Shown here piece by piece: positions 9,792-24,070 of a stretch of DNA of 64,000 bases (position 1 is the stretch's first letter; every line of letters begins with the position of its first letter). Under the pieces are notes generated by a model. It searched no databases. It was not told the origin of the DNA and saw only the letters and a list, made by a program, of their open reading frames with translations. The DNA is from Fennellomyces sp. T-0311 (lineage: Eukaryota; Mucoromycota; Mucoromycetes; Mucorales; Lichtheimiaceae). The stretch is taken from NCBI GenBank assembly GCA_025266875.1, contig JALLLT010000036.1, forward strand, positions 186,001 through 250,000, in the 5' to 3' direction. The translations under genes were made by a program, and so were the position numbers.

Positions 9792-11782
9792 ATGACCTTA
9801 ACTTTGCTACCTACCGGTGGCACTGCTTTCATTGCTTGTGCTGCGACTCTTGGATTATTGGCACTCAAGTACAATGACCGGGCAATTTTCACCGAACCAC
9901 GCAAGGGCATCGTCTTTGTGCCTACAGATCCACTTGTTGGTGGTTTATTCATACAACTCAATAATAAGCATCGACTGCTGGACTATTTTATTGAAATCAT
10001 GGAGAAATATGATGCAATGACACTGTAAGGAATTTGTCTTTTGCGTACAACACGCATGCTCAAAAGTTGCTTTGCTCATTGCTTCTCCGTTTTCTTTTAT
10101 CCATCCAACTAGTCACAGCACGGCAATTGCTCTTCCTAAAAGTATCATGACCATCGATCCTGCCAACGTCGAATATGTGTTGAAAAGTAAGCGTACGCAC
10201 CAAAATAGCAAAAGAAAATAGTTCCTGAAACTTTCACATGTCTAGGTAACTTCTCCAATTATGTGAAAGGCCCACAAATGATGTATATGAGCTAAAAACT
10301 TGGGTCTCGTCGCTCGCACGCCTAATCTTCTATTTTTAGGAATGCTATGGGTGATTTGTTTGGTCACGGGATCTTTGTGGCGAACGGCGAACAGTGGAAG
10401 TACCAGCGCAAAACAGCCAGTTTAATATTTAATGTCGCCAATTTCCGTGATCATTTCACAGAGTACGTCTATTTTATGGTTTTATGCTCGTCTCGATATG
10501 TTGACACAAGCATGAATTGTACTTGTATAGAGTATTTGTAGACGAGTTCAATGTTATGGCAGAAAACATTTTTGACAAGAAAGCAGCGAATGGAAAACCT
10601 GTCGACTTTCATGATGTGATGTACAAATTTACGCTGGATTCATTTGTCATGTAAATTAAGCTCAATGTAAACAAAAAAATAATGTTTCAACACTAATCAC
10701 AGATAACTTTTCGATATTAGCTTGGGATTTGGGAAGCGATTGAATGCGCTTTTGAGCAAGGAAAAAGTCCCTTTTGCCGCCTCGTTTGATATCTGCCAAT
10801 CAAACTGCCTCGAACGATTTATCGACCCCTTTACGAACCTACGTGATGCGCTCAAGCCTATTATTAGTCCTGGTAGTATGAGGATCAAGGACCACCTCCG
10901 TGTGATCAATGACTTTGCATATGGACTTATCAGTGAGCGACGAGAACAATTAAAAAATGGCGAGGAATACAAAGATCTGTTGTCACGGTTTATGGCCGCA
11001 CACAATCCTCAAGGAGAACCTCTCAGCGACAAGGAACTTCGGGATACAGTTTTAAACTTTATCATCGCAGGCCGAGATACCACAGCACAGGCATTGTCAT
11101 GGATATTTTACAACTTGATGTTGCACCCGCGAATTGAAGCCAAGTTGCTTGCAGAAATTGATCGGGCTATCCCTGATGATGAAAGAGCATTGACTGCACC
11201 TGAATTTTATCAAGTCATCAAGGAGATGACTTATGCGCACGCTGTGTAAGTACTTTGAAGATGATGCTATTTTTTTTGTCGGTATTAAGCACAGTATCAT
11301 AGATTCTACGAAGTCCTTCGCTTGTATCCATCAGTGCCAGCAAACGTAAAGGTTGCTTTAGAAGATGATATGTTTCCCGACGGCTCAGTCATCAAGAAAG
11401 GGGATTCGATTGTATGGGGACCTTATCCAATGGCCCGCAGCAGAAAAATTTGGGGTCAAGATGCTCGCGAGTTCAAACCGGAACGATGGATTAAACCCGA
11501 TGGTGAACTTCGTCGTGAATCAGCCGGTCAGTGGCCCGCATTCCACGCGGGTCCACGTATCTGTTTAGGTATGTATTTAAATCACAAAATAACACATCCA
11601 CAAACTGAAGAAAATTAATTACTGTAGGTCAAAACTTGGCTACCCTTGAAGCTCTTGTTGCTATCATATTGCTGGTGAAGCGATACAAGTTTTCGCTAGC
11701 CCCTAACCAAGATATCACATATGATATTTCTCTGACCCACCCTATGAAGTTTGGTATGCAGGTGTTTGTCGAGAGACGTTAG
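9792..11782 (+). CDS. Cytochrome P450 monooxygenase, copy 2
   Basis: Paralog of the gene at 1180-3181 and probably with the same ER-bound monooxygenase chemistry. Eight exons: 9792-10024, 10113-10186, 10246-10282, 10340-10462, 10531-10650, 10721-11245, 11303-11568, 11628-11782; 510 residues, phase closes exactly. Exons 2-8 have the same lengths as in copy 1 (74, 37, 123, 120, 525, 266, 155 nt); exon 1 is 12 nt shorter. Motifs: N-terminal anchor, AGRDTTAQALSW in the I helix, EVLR, PERW, and FHAGPRICLG joined across the last intron to QNLATLEA. TATAAAA lies at 9733-9739. The copies differ throughout, including the N-terminus, so duplication is not very recent. Substrate unknown. Confidence 0.94.
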
Positions 11783-12698
11783 TTTTTTTTTTTTGGCACA
11801 ACGCATTCGATAGATATGAATAGCTTGACTCCATAGCCGTGGATTTTCTATACAATATATAATATTTTATTATGTAGTACTCATTACCTCTTTTTGCGTG
11901 CCAGATTTGTTGGCATGTATAACATTTCCAAAGACGTGCAATTACAGTGCAGACTCAATATTGACGAGCAGCTGTATATATTCCGTTCACAAAGTTAATA
12001 GCATACTGTATGCACTAAAGCAGCTGAGACATCTACCTTGCAACAAAAGCATTTTGGTTTTTGAAATGATAATTAAGCGCCGTTGGCTTTGAGAGCTATT
12101 ATAGTATTAGCGCAAGGAAGCAATGGTTACTTTTTATGTGTCGAAAGAGTATATAAGAGTGGAAACTCAGATATAAACGTGATTCTTATATGATGCGGAA
12201 TCGGATAAGGGGATAGTGAATTGGCACCTTTTTACTTTATAACACGGGTAGACATCTACCCCTCTTTCTTCCACATTACCAGAGTGTGCTTTTTTTCAAA
12301 AAAAAAAGTCAAGCAGAATGGACAGATAAATGGATTAACGTAAAAGAAATTATTTAGAGACTAATACATCATTCTAGCTACACTGGAAAAAACCCAAACA
12401 TCAATGGAATCTTAATTATCTCGGAGCCTATGGCAAAAAAGATGCTTGAAAAAGCAATAACAACCTTTATGCTGCACAGTGAATAATGTAGCTACTCCAC
12501 CGGCACTTATTATTGTTATTTATTATACACAAGGAGAGCTGTTTCATAGTACATGAATAGTCAAGGCTTTTATGCAAAAAGTTCATTACATTTGCCATTT
12601 TTTTTTGTTGTACACTCAGTTAGAATTCCATCTATTCATCAGACATATGAAGTTGCGTAAATAACACCATCAGTGTTTTATTAATATAAACATCAAAT
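11783..12698. other. Intergenic between two convergent genes, no gene seen
   Basis: AT-rich DNA between the stop codon of P450 copy 2 and that of the minus-strand mannosyltransferase. It should carry both 3' ends. Nothing else was recognised. Confidence 0.5.
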
Positions 12699-13892
12699 TT
12701 ATGGTATCTGCTCTAAAGTACACAATGGTTCGAATTGCTTGTGATGAAAATATCGAATATGACACCATTCCATCACCTGTTTCCGGGTATCCAGCATCAT
12801 ATTGATCGAGTAATACCGCAACGGTGCGTCGCCCCAGCGGTTCCAGTAGATCATATCCGTTCGATCCACCATATCCGTCAAATGTCGCATGGGTTCGGAA
12901 CGCCAAGTCGGTACGTGGACGATCTCAAAGTTATTATAGTACATCAACGGATAGTATTCACTGCGATCTTGGGTAGTATCTGGTATTTCAAGACAATTCC
13001 TTTGCGACATGGATGCGCAAGAAGTGCCATTGATCATGCTCTGATGGGCAGGGTCGCGCCGATACTTGTCAAAAAAAGCAAGCATGCCGTTCGTGACATG
13101 ACGCGCATCGGTGGTAGCAGTGCGATATCCGTATCGTATACCGCGCTTCTTCATGTAATGAAAAACATCCACACCGACAGGTGATTGTAGCACGGAGTCA
13201 TGGTCGAGCCGCCAAAAGTAATCAAGTGGTTGGATCATGGGATGGTCAAAGATGTTCTTCCAAAAGAACCGGATCATATTGTTGTAACCAGGAAAGGCTC
13301 GGCGATTGGTGGGATTCAATCCCAAATCCTCCAAGGAAACGCCTTTCGGAAACGTGGATGGTAGCTTGAGGTTGACTTGATGGAATTGGATCTTCAAGCC
13401 AGGTGGCCACATTTTGCTGTATCGTTGACGATACTTGACAGTAAAGGCTGGTTCATGGAAAATGTACACGGGATAATGAGGATAGTCCTGGCTAAAGTTT
13501 TCCCAGAGATGCCATAATGCCTTGCTAAACTTTAACATTTCTCGATGATTCTCTTTGAGAGGCCTATCAATGAACTCGACCAGAAAGACAATGGCGCTGT
13601 TGACGGATTCGATGGGTCTGGTGGATACATCCTTGGCGCTGACAACAATGGGAGGTCGCGGCAGATTCGATAAAGGATATGGTGGACATTCCGAATCGCT
13701 CGAATAGTCTGGTAATGGAGGGTAGTCTGTGTTGCGGTAATTCTCGATGTTTCTGATGCGTTGTGTGGCCGGGTTACTGTTGGATCGATAACGAGCGTAG
13801 CCACTGATTACGGTCTCCCAGGTTACATAGGTGACCATGAGCGACACAGCCATGGAAAGCGCAATCACACATAGCTTGAGGCAACTTCGCAT
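12699..13892 (-). CDS. GT15 (KRE2/MNT1/KTR-type) mannosyltransferase
   Basis: Golgi type II enzyme predicted to transfer mannose from GDP-mannose to O- or N-linked glycans of secreted proteins. Single exon, 397 residues. The start at MRSCLKLC (13892) is chosen because it sits in an ACCACCATG context and gives a short cytosolic tail before the signal anchor (about residues 7-25); the frame is open further upstream without an ATG. The lumenal catalytic domain starts near residue 95 (NSAIVFLVEF) with RPLKENHREML, GYNNMIRFFW, YFWRLDHDS, YYNNFEI with the Glu equivalent to the proposed KRE2 nucleophile, and WNRWGDAPLRYYSI. Typical length for the family. Yeast members have WRVEPDV where this one has WRLDHDS. 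The gene lies 258 bp downstream of the DUS2-like gene on the same strand. Confidence 0.93.
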   Translation of the reverse strand: MRSCLKLCVIALSMAVSLMVTYVTWETVISGYARYRSNSNPATQRIRNIENYRNTDYPPLPDYSSDSECPPYPLSNLPRPPIVVSAKDVSTRPIESVNSAIVFLVEFIDRPLKENHREMLKFSKALWHLWENFSQDYPHYPVYIFHEPAFTVKYRQRYSKMWPPGLKIQFHQVNLKLPSTFPKGVSLEDLGLNPTNRRAFPGYNNMIRFFWKNIFDHPMIQPLDYFWRLDHDSVLQSPVGVDVFHYMKKRGIRYGYRTATTDARHVTNGMLAFFDKYRRDPAHQSMINGTSCASMSQRNCLEIPDTTQDRSEYYPLMYYNNFEIVHVPTWRSEPMRHLTDMVDRTDMIYWNRWGDAPLRYYSINMMLDTRKQVMEWCHIRYFHHKQFEPLCTLEQIP

Positions 13893-14150
13893 GGTGGTTT
13901 TGTGGGCAAGTGGAGAGGATGGAAGCAGGAAGAAGAAAGACAACCCTAGGCGCGATCAACGGTTGGCATTAAATACCATAGCGCGCGTTTCAGTTTTTTG
14001 TATCTTTTCCTGATTAGGACAGGACACGGAGTCTGTCGATCATGTCGCCCGAAATTAATAGTCAAGGTTGGGTGCGGATGCCAAGACGAATTAGTAAATA
14101 GAGCTAAGTTTATTCCGATGAGTTGATTATGCTAAAATACGGTTGGCTTG

Positions 14151-15854
<1,704 letters not shown>

Positions 15855-16606
15855 GTTGAAAGTGAAAGAAGAGAGAGCCACTGCCACTGTGACTTTTCGG
15901 AATGTGGTCAAAGGACCCCCCGAAACACTAAAGGACAGTAGCGTTCAATAGGATTTGATCGCACATGTTCAAGCATGCAATATCCTTCTTGTCTATGGTT
16001 GTATCTGCTCGTCGCCGTGTATGATTTTAGTCGAGCACGCATCTGACAGTTATGACAGGAGAGCGCTTGGGAAATTAAATTCACAGAAGCGACCTTTGGA
16101 GTGTCTCGAGTTCCTCAAATGGCCTGACGATAGAACGTTTGCTGAAACATGCGCTTCCGTATCGTGAAGTTGCTTCGGATGACTCGGATATGGACTGCTG
16201 TGATGGCAATACACTCGTCTGCTGTGTGCAGATACCTGCGATCTCTGTCTCCAAAGGACCCCAGGTATGCGCTGGGCACATGATGTGTGCATATGCGAAT
16301 GCACTGAATAGCCAAAGTTCTTGGAATCTGTGAATGACGAGCGAGCGTGAGGACAGTCTGCCTTACAAAGAGCCATATTGCAAAGTGAGTGTCACACCAA
16401 CAAAAAATAATTCAAGCGGTGGAGCACACCATCCGTCGCTCAAAGCAATCTCCGAGGCTTCCTTTTTTGGACTTCATCAGTGATTGAAACATCTGGAGCA
16501 ATGGGCGGCTGTCAACAAAAAAGAAAAAGAAGCGTTGCCCTGTTTCAGTTGCTTTCTTTCTCTTTTTCCTTTAGCACACCCAAACCCCCCAACTCTTTCA
16601 CCCATC
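15855..16606. promoter_or_regulatory. Divergent promoter region between DUS2-like and aconitase genes
   Basis: About 750 bp between two start codons facing away from each other. Long chance frames overlap here on both strands, none with domain similarity. Pyrimidine-rich tracts at 16540-16605 immediately precede the aconitase ATG. Confidence 0.5.
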
Positions 16607-19470
16607 ATGGTCAGTGCGTATCTTTCACAAAGCGTCCGGAGGGTAAGTTGGCATAATACCAGGTACAATACAAGTCGATAACCTTCTTTTTCTGGATCAG
16701 GTTCCTCATGCCATTCGTGCTCCAATGACCCGATCGCTCGCCACAGCAATCAACCCGGTCGCCGAGAAAGATTGCCGCTCCATTACACCACCCTACGCCA
16801 AGCTCAACGAGAACCTCGCCACCGTTCGCCGCGTTCTCAACAACCGCCCCCTCACTCTCGCTGAAAAGATTGTATACTCTCACTTGACTAACCCAGAAGA
16901 AACCGTGCCTGTCCGTGGTGAGACGTACTTGAAGTTGTCTCCTGGTAAGTGATGGCGATGCTCTTTCTTCTTTCATGGCAACACAATGCTAATTTCTGGA
17001 ATAGATCGAGTGGCTATGCAAGGTTCGATGATAGTGGGAATGGAGATGAATGAATGGGCGCGCTAACGTGTGTATGCGTGGGTAATAGATGCGTCTGCAC
17101 AGATGGCCTTGTTGCAATTCATGATTTCTGGCATGTCAACCACCGCCGTGCCTTCGTCGATCCACTGCGATCACTTGATCGAAGCCTATTCGGGCGCCGA
17201 CAAGGACATTGCCTCGTCCATCGTCACCAACAAGGAGATTTTCGACTTTTTGGAAAGCGCCGCAAAGAAGTACGGTATTGCATTCTGGAAGCCTGGAAGT
17301 GGCATTATCCATCAGATCGTGTTGGAGAACTATGCTGCTCCTGGTGGTCTGATGCTTGGTACCGATAGTCACACTCCCAATGCCGGTATGTTTGTGTGTA
17401 TGTAGTTTGTTGATTGGGCGGAGGCTAAGTCGTGTACACAGGTGGTTTGGGTATGGTGGCCATTGGTGTGGGTGGTGCCGACGCTGTGGATGCCATGGCT
17501 GCCATTCCTTGGGAATTGAAGGCACCCAACGTTCTCGGTGTCAAGTTGACTGGTTCCCTGAGCCCATGGGCCAGTCCCAAGGATGTCATTCTCAAGCTGG
17601 CTGGTCTTCTTACTGTCCGCGTAAGTACGGTTATGCAGGAACGCAAAAGAGAGGAGACGCTGACTGATCGACCCATAGGGCGGCACCGGTCATATCATTG
17701 AATACTTTGGCGAAGGTGTCGACACCTTGTCGTGCACTGGTATGGCTACGATCACCAACATGGGTGCTGAGGTATAATATACACATATTCAAAAGCGGGA
17801 CAAATAGAAGAGAGAAAACTGACAAACAAATGCAGGTTGGCGCCACCACCTCGCTGTTCCCCTACAACAAGAGCATGCGCTCGTACTTGGGTGCCACTGG
17901 TCGTTCGGAAGTCGCCAAGGCTGCCGATGCCAATGCCCAATTCTTGCGTGCCGATGAAGGTTCCGCATACGACAAGGTGATTGAGATCAACCTGTCTGAG
18001 GTTGAACCCCACATCAACGGCCCCTTCACTCCCGATTTGAGCACCCCATTGAGCAAGTTCAAGGATATGGTCAAGGAGAACGGTTGGAAGGATGAGCTGT
18101 CTGCCGGTTTGATTGGTAGCTGCACCAACTCGTCATACCAGGACATGTCTCGCGCCGCTTCCATTGTCAAGCAGGCGAGTGAAGCCGGTATCCCATTGGA
18201 ATCGAAGTTCTTGGTCACGCCTGGTTCAGAGCAGATCCGCGCTACCATCGAGCGTGATGGTCAGACCGCTGTGTTTGAATCTGCGGGCGCCCAAGTGCTT
18301 GCCAACGCATGCGGTCCGTGCATTGGTCAGGTTAGATCTGTCGCAACCCCCCCCCCTTTATTGTATGCTTCGTGTGTGCTGATTCGTTCGTTCTTAGTGG
18401 AAGCGCACAGACATTGACAAGTCCAAGAAGGAAGAAAATGCCATCTTGACTTCGTTCAACCGTAACTTCCGTAGCAGAAACGACGGTAACCCCAAGACCA
18501 TGAACTTCCTTGCTGCTCCTGAGGTAAGTAATAAGGAAATGTCACCACCGAAAGTAAAGCAAGACATGTTGACGCTGGGATGATGCCATAGATCGTCACT
18601 GCCATGGCATTCTCTGGCAAGCTCTCGTTCAACCCTGTCACCGATTCGTTGACGGACAAGGATGGCAAGCCATTCAAGTTCCAGCCACCTCGAGGTGACG
18701 ATTTGCCTGGCCAAGGTTTCGAAACCGGTCGTGACACGTACGAGCCCCCATCGCCCACACCCACCCCCGACTCCTCGGTGAACGTTGTTGTGTCTCCTAC
18801 CTCGAGCCGTCTGCAAGTTCTGGAGCCTTTCGAAGGCTGGAACGGCGAGGAATTCAAGAACGTGCGTGTCCTCGTCAAGGTACAGGGCAAGTGCACCACC
18901 GATCACATCTCGGCAGCCGGTCCATGGCTCAAGTACAAGGGCCACTTGGAGAACATTGCCGAGAACACCTTGATTGGTGCCATGAACGCTGATAACGGTC
19001 AGGTGAATGTGGTACGAGATGTCACGAACGGCAAGGACGATAGCATCCCTGCAGTCGCCAAGAGCTACAAGAGCCAAGGCATGCCATGGATGGTCATTGC
19101 CGATCATAACTATGGTGAGGGTTCTGCCCGTGAGCACGCTGCCTTGCAGGTGCGTTACTTGGGCTGCCCATTGATCATCTCGCGCTCGTTCGCCCGTATC
19201 CACGAAACCAACTTGAAGAAGCAGGGTGTGCTGCCGCTGACGTTCGCCGACGAGAACGACTGGGAGAAGATCAACGGCGGCGATGTTGTCGAGACGGTGG
19301 GTGTCAAGGACATTGCACCTGGCAAGCCCGTCAAGCTGGTTGTCACCAAACCAGATGGCAGTCAGCTGACAATTGATGCCAAGCACACCATGAGCGTTGA
19401 CCAAATTGAATGGTTCCAGAAGGGCAGCGCCCTCAACCTGATCAGCGAGAAGGTTGCCGCATCGGCCTAA
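16607..19470 (+). CDS. ACO1: Aconitate hydratase, mitochondrial (citrate/isocitrate isomerase)
   Basis: TCA-cycle enzyme with a [4Fe-4S] cluster. Nine exons: 16607-16642, 16701-16944, 17005-17022, 17089-17385, 17442-17620, 17679-17771, 17836-18330, 18398-18523, 18592-19470; 788 residues, phase closes, normal for mitochondrial aconitase. The first 25-30 residues ([20 protein letters not shown]) are basic and free of acid, fitting a mitochondrial presequence. Cluster cysteines are in [10 protein letters not shown] and ACGPCIGQ. Other landmarks: PDRVAMQD (split over the 18-nt exon 3), [39 protein letters not shown] (active-site Ser region) and [14 protein letters not shown]. Exons 4-9 are richer in G+C and use C-ending codons, as expected for a strongly expressed gene. 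Confidence 0.98.
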
Positions 19471-19752
19471 GTGGAAGGCCCACCTCCCATGTACCATAGC
19501 GAACAAGCAAAAAAGTATATCACGTAGATTTCGTCAGTGTTAAAAAGAGCTCTGCTCACTTCCCCCCTTGCAACCCAAAACAAGTTCAATCGCAAATCAA
19601 AATCTTCTATAAATGAATTATTATCACGATGCAGCAGGTGACACATGCCCGGCAAACGACGATCAAACGTCTGAGACATTTTTTTCCTCTTTTCTGTCTG
19701 ATACTCTTTTCATTATTACTAATAAAATACCCTCCCGTTTGAATGTCTCTCA

Positions 19753-22382
19753 ATGTCCGAGCCGATCAATAATGTCGAGCCCCCATCGAGCCTCTCCATG
19801 CCACGCACCTTGCCCATCGACGATCGGGATCTTGAAGATGGCCCGCTTTTCCGCGCCACGGTGACGCAACTGGAAGGCAAGACGAGCGCACTTAAAGCCA
19901 ACGTCAAGCGCATACTCAAAGCAGCCACGGCGTCGCTCGAGGCCAAACGGGCGCTGGCCGAGGCCGACGAAGCGTTTGTCCGGGTGCTCAAAGACATCCC
20001 CAGCGTGGACCCGCTGTTCACGTCCTATCTCGACGCAACGTGGCCCAAAATGAACGAACAGTGGGAGAGAATGCAGCATTCAATGCAGTCGTTGCTGATC
20101 GATCCGCTCCAAAAGTTATATGAAATGGATATTAAAGCCGCCGAAACCAAGCGCCGCCAATTTGACGACGAAAGCAAGCAGTACTACGCCTATCTCGCAA
20201 AATATCTCAGCCTCAAAAAGGACACCAAAAAGGACAACGAGGCCAAGCACCTCGCCAAGAAACACCACTTTGATATCATCAAGTTCGAGTATCTCGCCTT
20301 TCTCAACGACCTCCATGGCGGCAAAAAGAACCAGGAAATCCTCTACCATTTGCTCAGCTACCAGCAGAAGCAGTACGCCTTTTATCAGACCGTCGCCGCC
20401 ATCCTCGAGCCAAGCAAGCAAGGCTTGGACGACCTGGCCAGTATGCTAGCCGATGTGTCGCGCGAGCAGAACATTGTCAATAAAGAACGCAACGAGAAGC
20501 GCAAGCTGCTCGAACTCCAGCAGCAACGCAGCTCACTAGATGAGCAACAGCCATTATCGTCACCACCCGCGATTGTCGAACATCAGCCAGTAGACCAGCC
20601 AGCCGTGGTCGCAGACGAGGACAAGTTCCGTGGCATCCGCGATCTGCAGCAGCAGCCTGACCGCGATTTAGTCTCGGGCTGCGGTCGCCGCAAGGAAGGC
20701 TTCTTGTTCTCGACATCCAAACCGCTTAAGAACACAAACACCTTTGACAAGGCATCTGGCGCCATATGGCACAAGTAAGTGTACACACCCGCCATCCTGA
20801 GGAATGAACACAAAAAACACTAACACCTGTAGTAAAAAAGGTATTGGTGCGTACTGAGCGGAGGCCAGCTGCATGAATACAGCAACTGGAAAGGTCAGCT
20901 TCAAACCCACATTGAGCCGATCAATCTCCGGTTTGCCACGGCGCGCGAAGCACGGAACACAGAACGGCGCTTCTGCTTTGAAGTCATCACAACACATTTC
21001 CGCAGAGTCTATCAGGCCACTTCGCAAGAAGAAATGCAGAGCTGGGTCGCTACCATCAACAATGCCATCGAAAGTCTGCTCAACGGCATGGGCAGCTCCG
21101 TGGATCTGCTCAAGGACATGGATCAGCAATCCAAGCCGCAGAAAAAGAAGCACGGACGATCATTGAGCGGCGCGTTGCGACTGGCCACAGGAACCGGAAA
21201 CGGTAACTCTAATCCAGCCACAGCCGCAACGGGTTATCTCAAGAAGCGCGCCAGTAACCTCAGCGGCATCGATGGTGCCGACTTGCTTGCGGCGGTAGCG
21301 GCAAACAATGGACGTCCATCTGAATCTGAACAGAACAAGTTTCGCTGGTCCGGTTTGAGCTTCGGCAGATCTTCATCCACAAATCATCGCTCGTCATACA
21401 AGTTTGAACCCACCGTTGCCAATACCCAGTTGCTATTGCAATTAAGGCAGGATCCATCCAACGCTCATTGCGCAGACTGCGGCGATGACAATCCTGATTG
21501 GTGCTCCCTCAACCTTGGCATCATTTTATGCATCGGTACAGTTGCCCTACAAATATAAAACCATGACAACAAACCATTGGCTGACCACTTGATATAGAAT
21601 GCTCTGGAATCCACCGCTCGCTGGGTACGCATATATCCAAGGTCAGATCCCTGACGCTCGACAGCACGTCGTATACCCCCGACATTGTCGCATTGCTTCG
21701 GTCCATGGGCAACGCCCGATCCAACGCCATTTGGGCCGCCAAAGCAACACCGGAAGACATGCCAAAACCTGACGACAACCGCCAAATCAAACTCAAATAT
21801 ATCCATGCCAAATACGTCGATCATGCATTCGTGGCGCCAGAAGAAGGGGATCTGCAAACACGATTGTTTGATGCGATCGACACCGACGATATCCCTGCTG
21901 CTATGCACGCCATTGCTTTGGGAGCACACGTGAATGCCTGTCGCGTTGATCCTCCGCAAAGGATACCTCTTTTGAGCGATGATGAAGACGATGACGACGA
22001 ATGGCAACGACGTGTACGCAGCAACAGCAGTAACCTTGTCGACTTTATCATTCGATACCCCCTTCATTACGCCTTATTGCACGGTCGCGCTTCCATTGAA
22101 GATGATGTGGATCGCGAACACGTTTTTCCTATGGCCGAGTTATTGCTTCAGAACGGCGCCGATACCGGTCTTGTCGATTCAGAAACGGGCTGTACATTAT
22201 CCGAGCTCGTGGGCATAGGCCATGTCATAGACGATGAAGCAATCACCTATCTCAACAGCAAGAACTCGGCACGCGGTCAGTCACCCATTTTGCGCGCCAG
22301 TATGCCACCGCCTACGTTGCTTCACGATGATTGCGAGAGCCATTCTTCTTGTACATTAAATAATGATACTACTTCTAATTAG
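19753..22382 (+). CDS. ArfGAP with BAR, PH and ankyrin domains (ACAP/centaurin-beta type)
   Basis: GTPase-activating protein for Arf, sensing curved membrane and phosphoinositide. Three exons: 19753-20774, 20841-21535, 21598-22382; 833 residues. Domains in order: BAR-like coiled coil (about 25-250, highly charged, KKDTKKDNEAKHLAKK), linker with QQQ runs, PH domain (about 312-430, GRRKEGFLFS...WHKKYWCVL...RRVYQATSQEEMQSWV; it spans the first intron), ArfGAP zinc finger CADC-x16-CIEC with the arginine finger in GIHRSLG (about 560-590), and ankyrin-like repeats (about 665-790, YPLHYALLHGRA, AELLLQNGAD) interrupted by an acidic DDEDDDDE loop. The second acceptor is the AG just after TAAAAA at 20839. 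The downstream transporter starts 82 bp after its stop. Confidence 0.95.
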
Positions 22383-22464
22383 TCTAATTTTTTTTCTTTT
22401 TTGTAACCTTTTAATGCATGAATAGCTTTTTTTTTGCTTTACCTTTTTTTTTCTTTACGCCGTC

Positions 22465-23547
22465 ATGTCTGACCGTGATACGGAGCCTGAGGACGAAGTG
22501 CGACCTCTGTTGTCCTGGCGACCAAGACCTAATGTCGGTAAACAAACAGCAGGTCTTCTTTTAATCTTGTTTGCTTGCGCGGCACATGCCTCCATGTTTG
22601 GTTTCATCAAATGGAGCAGTGCAACATTCGCATCATTGGAGATTGTTGTTGCAAGTTCCTTAGTTCAGGCTACGCTGGGACTTTTAGGATGTGTTTTGAA
22701 GCGCACCAACCCGTTTGGTCAACCCGGAATACGTCGTCGGATCACTTTCCGAGGACTGTTAAATACACTTGTCATGGTTACGCTTTACTACGCCTTGTCA
22801 TGCATGCCACTGGGAGAAGTTACAGGTTACCTTTGCATATACGTATTATTGGATCGAAAATTTTCTCACACCAAGCTTAGCCATCATTTACATTTACCCC
22901 ATGACCACTGTGGTGCTGGCAGCCCTTTTCTTTAACGAGCCGTTCGGATGGTTTGAGACTGCATCGTCGTTGCTATGTATCCTCGGCATCGTCTTGATTA
23001 CAAAACCTTACTACCTCTTCGGTGAGCGCAGTTCTATGTACCATTTCGGCGCATTCTGTGCCATGCTGTCGGCTATCCTGGCAGCATCTGCTGATATCAC
23101 TGTGCGCAATATACCTATCGATTTTATGACCCTTACCTTTTTCAGCGGTCTGATATCCAGCGCTATCACTTTACCAGCGCTATTTGCATTCGAAGAATTT
23201 GTCGTTCCCGATGGATTCAGCTCGATGATACTTCTTCTCATTGGTGTTCTTGTATTCATCCAACAGTACATGGTTGAACAAGGGTAATGCCGTTCGATCT
23301 ATGTCTCTCCCTCTACTAATATCATATGTACTCTAGACTTCGATTAGCGCCAGCAGGTCCTGCAGCATTGATATGCCTGGACGATATAATCTTTTCCTTT
23401 GTTATTGGTTTTGCTATTTTTCGTGAGCACCCTGATACCTTAAGTATTGCAGGTGCTTCTATTATTGCTGTAATGATAAGTGCAATGGGGATGAAAAAAT
23501 GGCGTAGCAGCGAGCGCAGTATTACCCATCACGAAAGTCAAGCCTAA
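22465..23547 (+). CDS. DMT-superfamily (EamA, SLC35G-like) membrane transporter
   Basis: Predicted ten-helix drug/metabolite transporter; substrate unknown. Three exons: 22465-22825, 22881-23283, 23337-23547; 324 residues, typical for two EamA repeats. The first intron is only 55 nt and joins PLGEVT to AIIYIYPM, restoring the usual EamA hairpin. The N-terminus is acidic and cytosolic (DRDTEPEDEVRPLL, with a possible dileucine sorting signal). Repeat 1 covers about residues 25-160, repeat 2 about 180-310 (FGAFCAMLSAILAASADI, LRLAPAGPAALICLDDIIFSF). The second intron has a good branch site, CTACTAAT. Confidence 0.88.
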
Positions 23548-24070
23548 AGCAAGTACATAAAGCTTATGTAGACAAAGATTATAGTACATTTGATATCTAA
23601 TGTTGTTTCACCTTACTTGGGAATGTACTGAGATTATCTCTGTTAATACGCGCATCATGGCATTTCCGGACTCCATGTACAGTCAGAAATATAATATACT
23701 TTATTTGTAATTAATCTATTACAGAGAAATAAAATCGCATCGATACATACTCGACAGTCGAATGGATATCCTTCCACGTGCAACTATAATGACATTGAAG
23801 CTGCATGTATATTAATATATGTCTGTCTCGAACAGTGTTCTATATACACTGTTGGCCATCGGGTTGCGGATCGTATTCTGCCAATCTCCACAAAATCCAT
23901 AGACTATACAGATGCTTTCTCTACGGTTCAAATGTAAATTATTGCCACACTATTGGAATTTGAAATTTACATCAGTGCATTCCAATAAATAGCCTATACA
24001 CGAATATAATCGTATAGCAAACAACACAAAGGCTCTTTTTTTCTTCGACAGCGATAAAAGAAGTCATTTC
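23548..24070. other. Intergenic, AT-rich, no gene seen
   Basis: Contains the 3' end of the transporter gene and the promoter of the first adhesin-like gene. No ORF or repeat of note. Confidence 0.5.

Noticed and set aside
12670..12906. Minus-strand ORF overlapping the mannosyltransferase
   Set aside because: It is a shadow frame of the GT15 gene and has no motif of its own.
18394..19506. 370-codon minus-strand ORF opposite aconitase
   Set aside because: Antisense shadow of a G+C-rich conserved gene; no domain, and aconitase is certain on the other strand.
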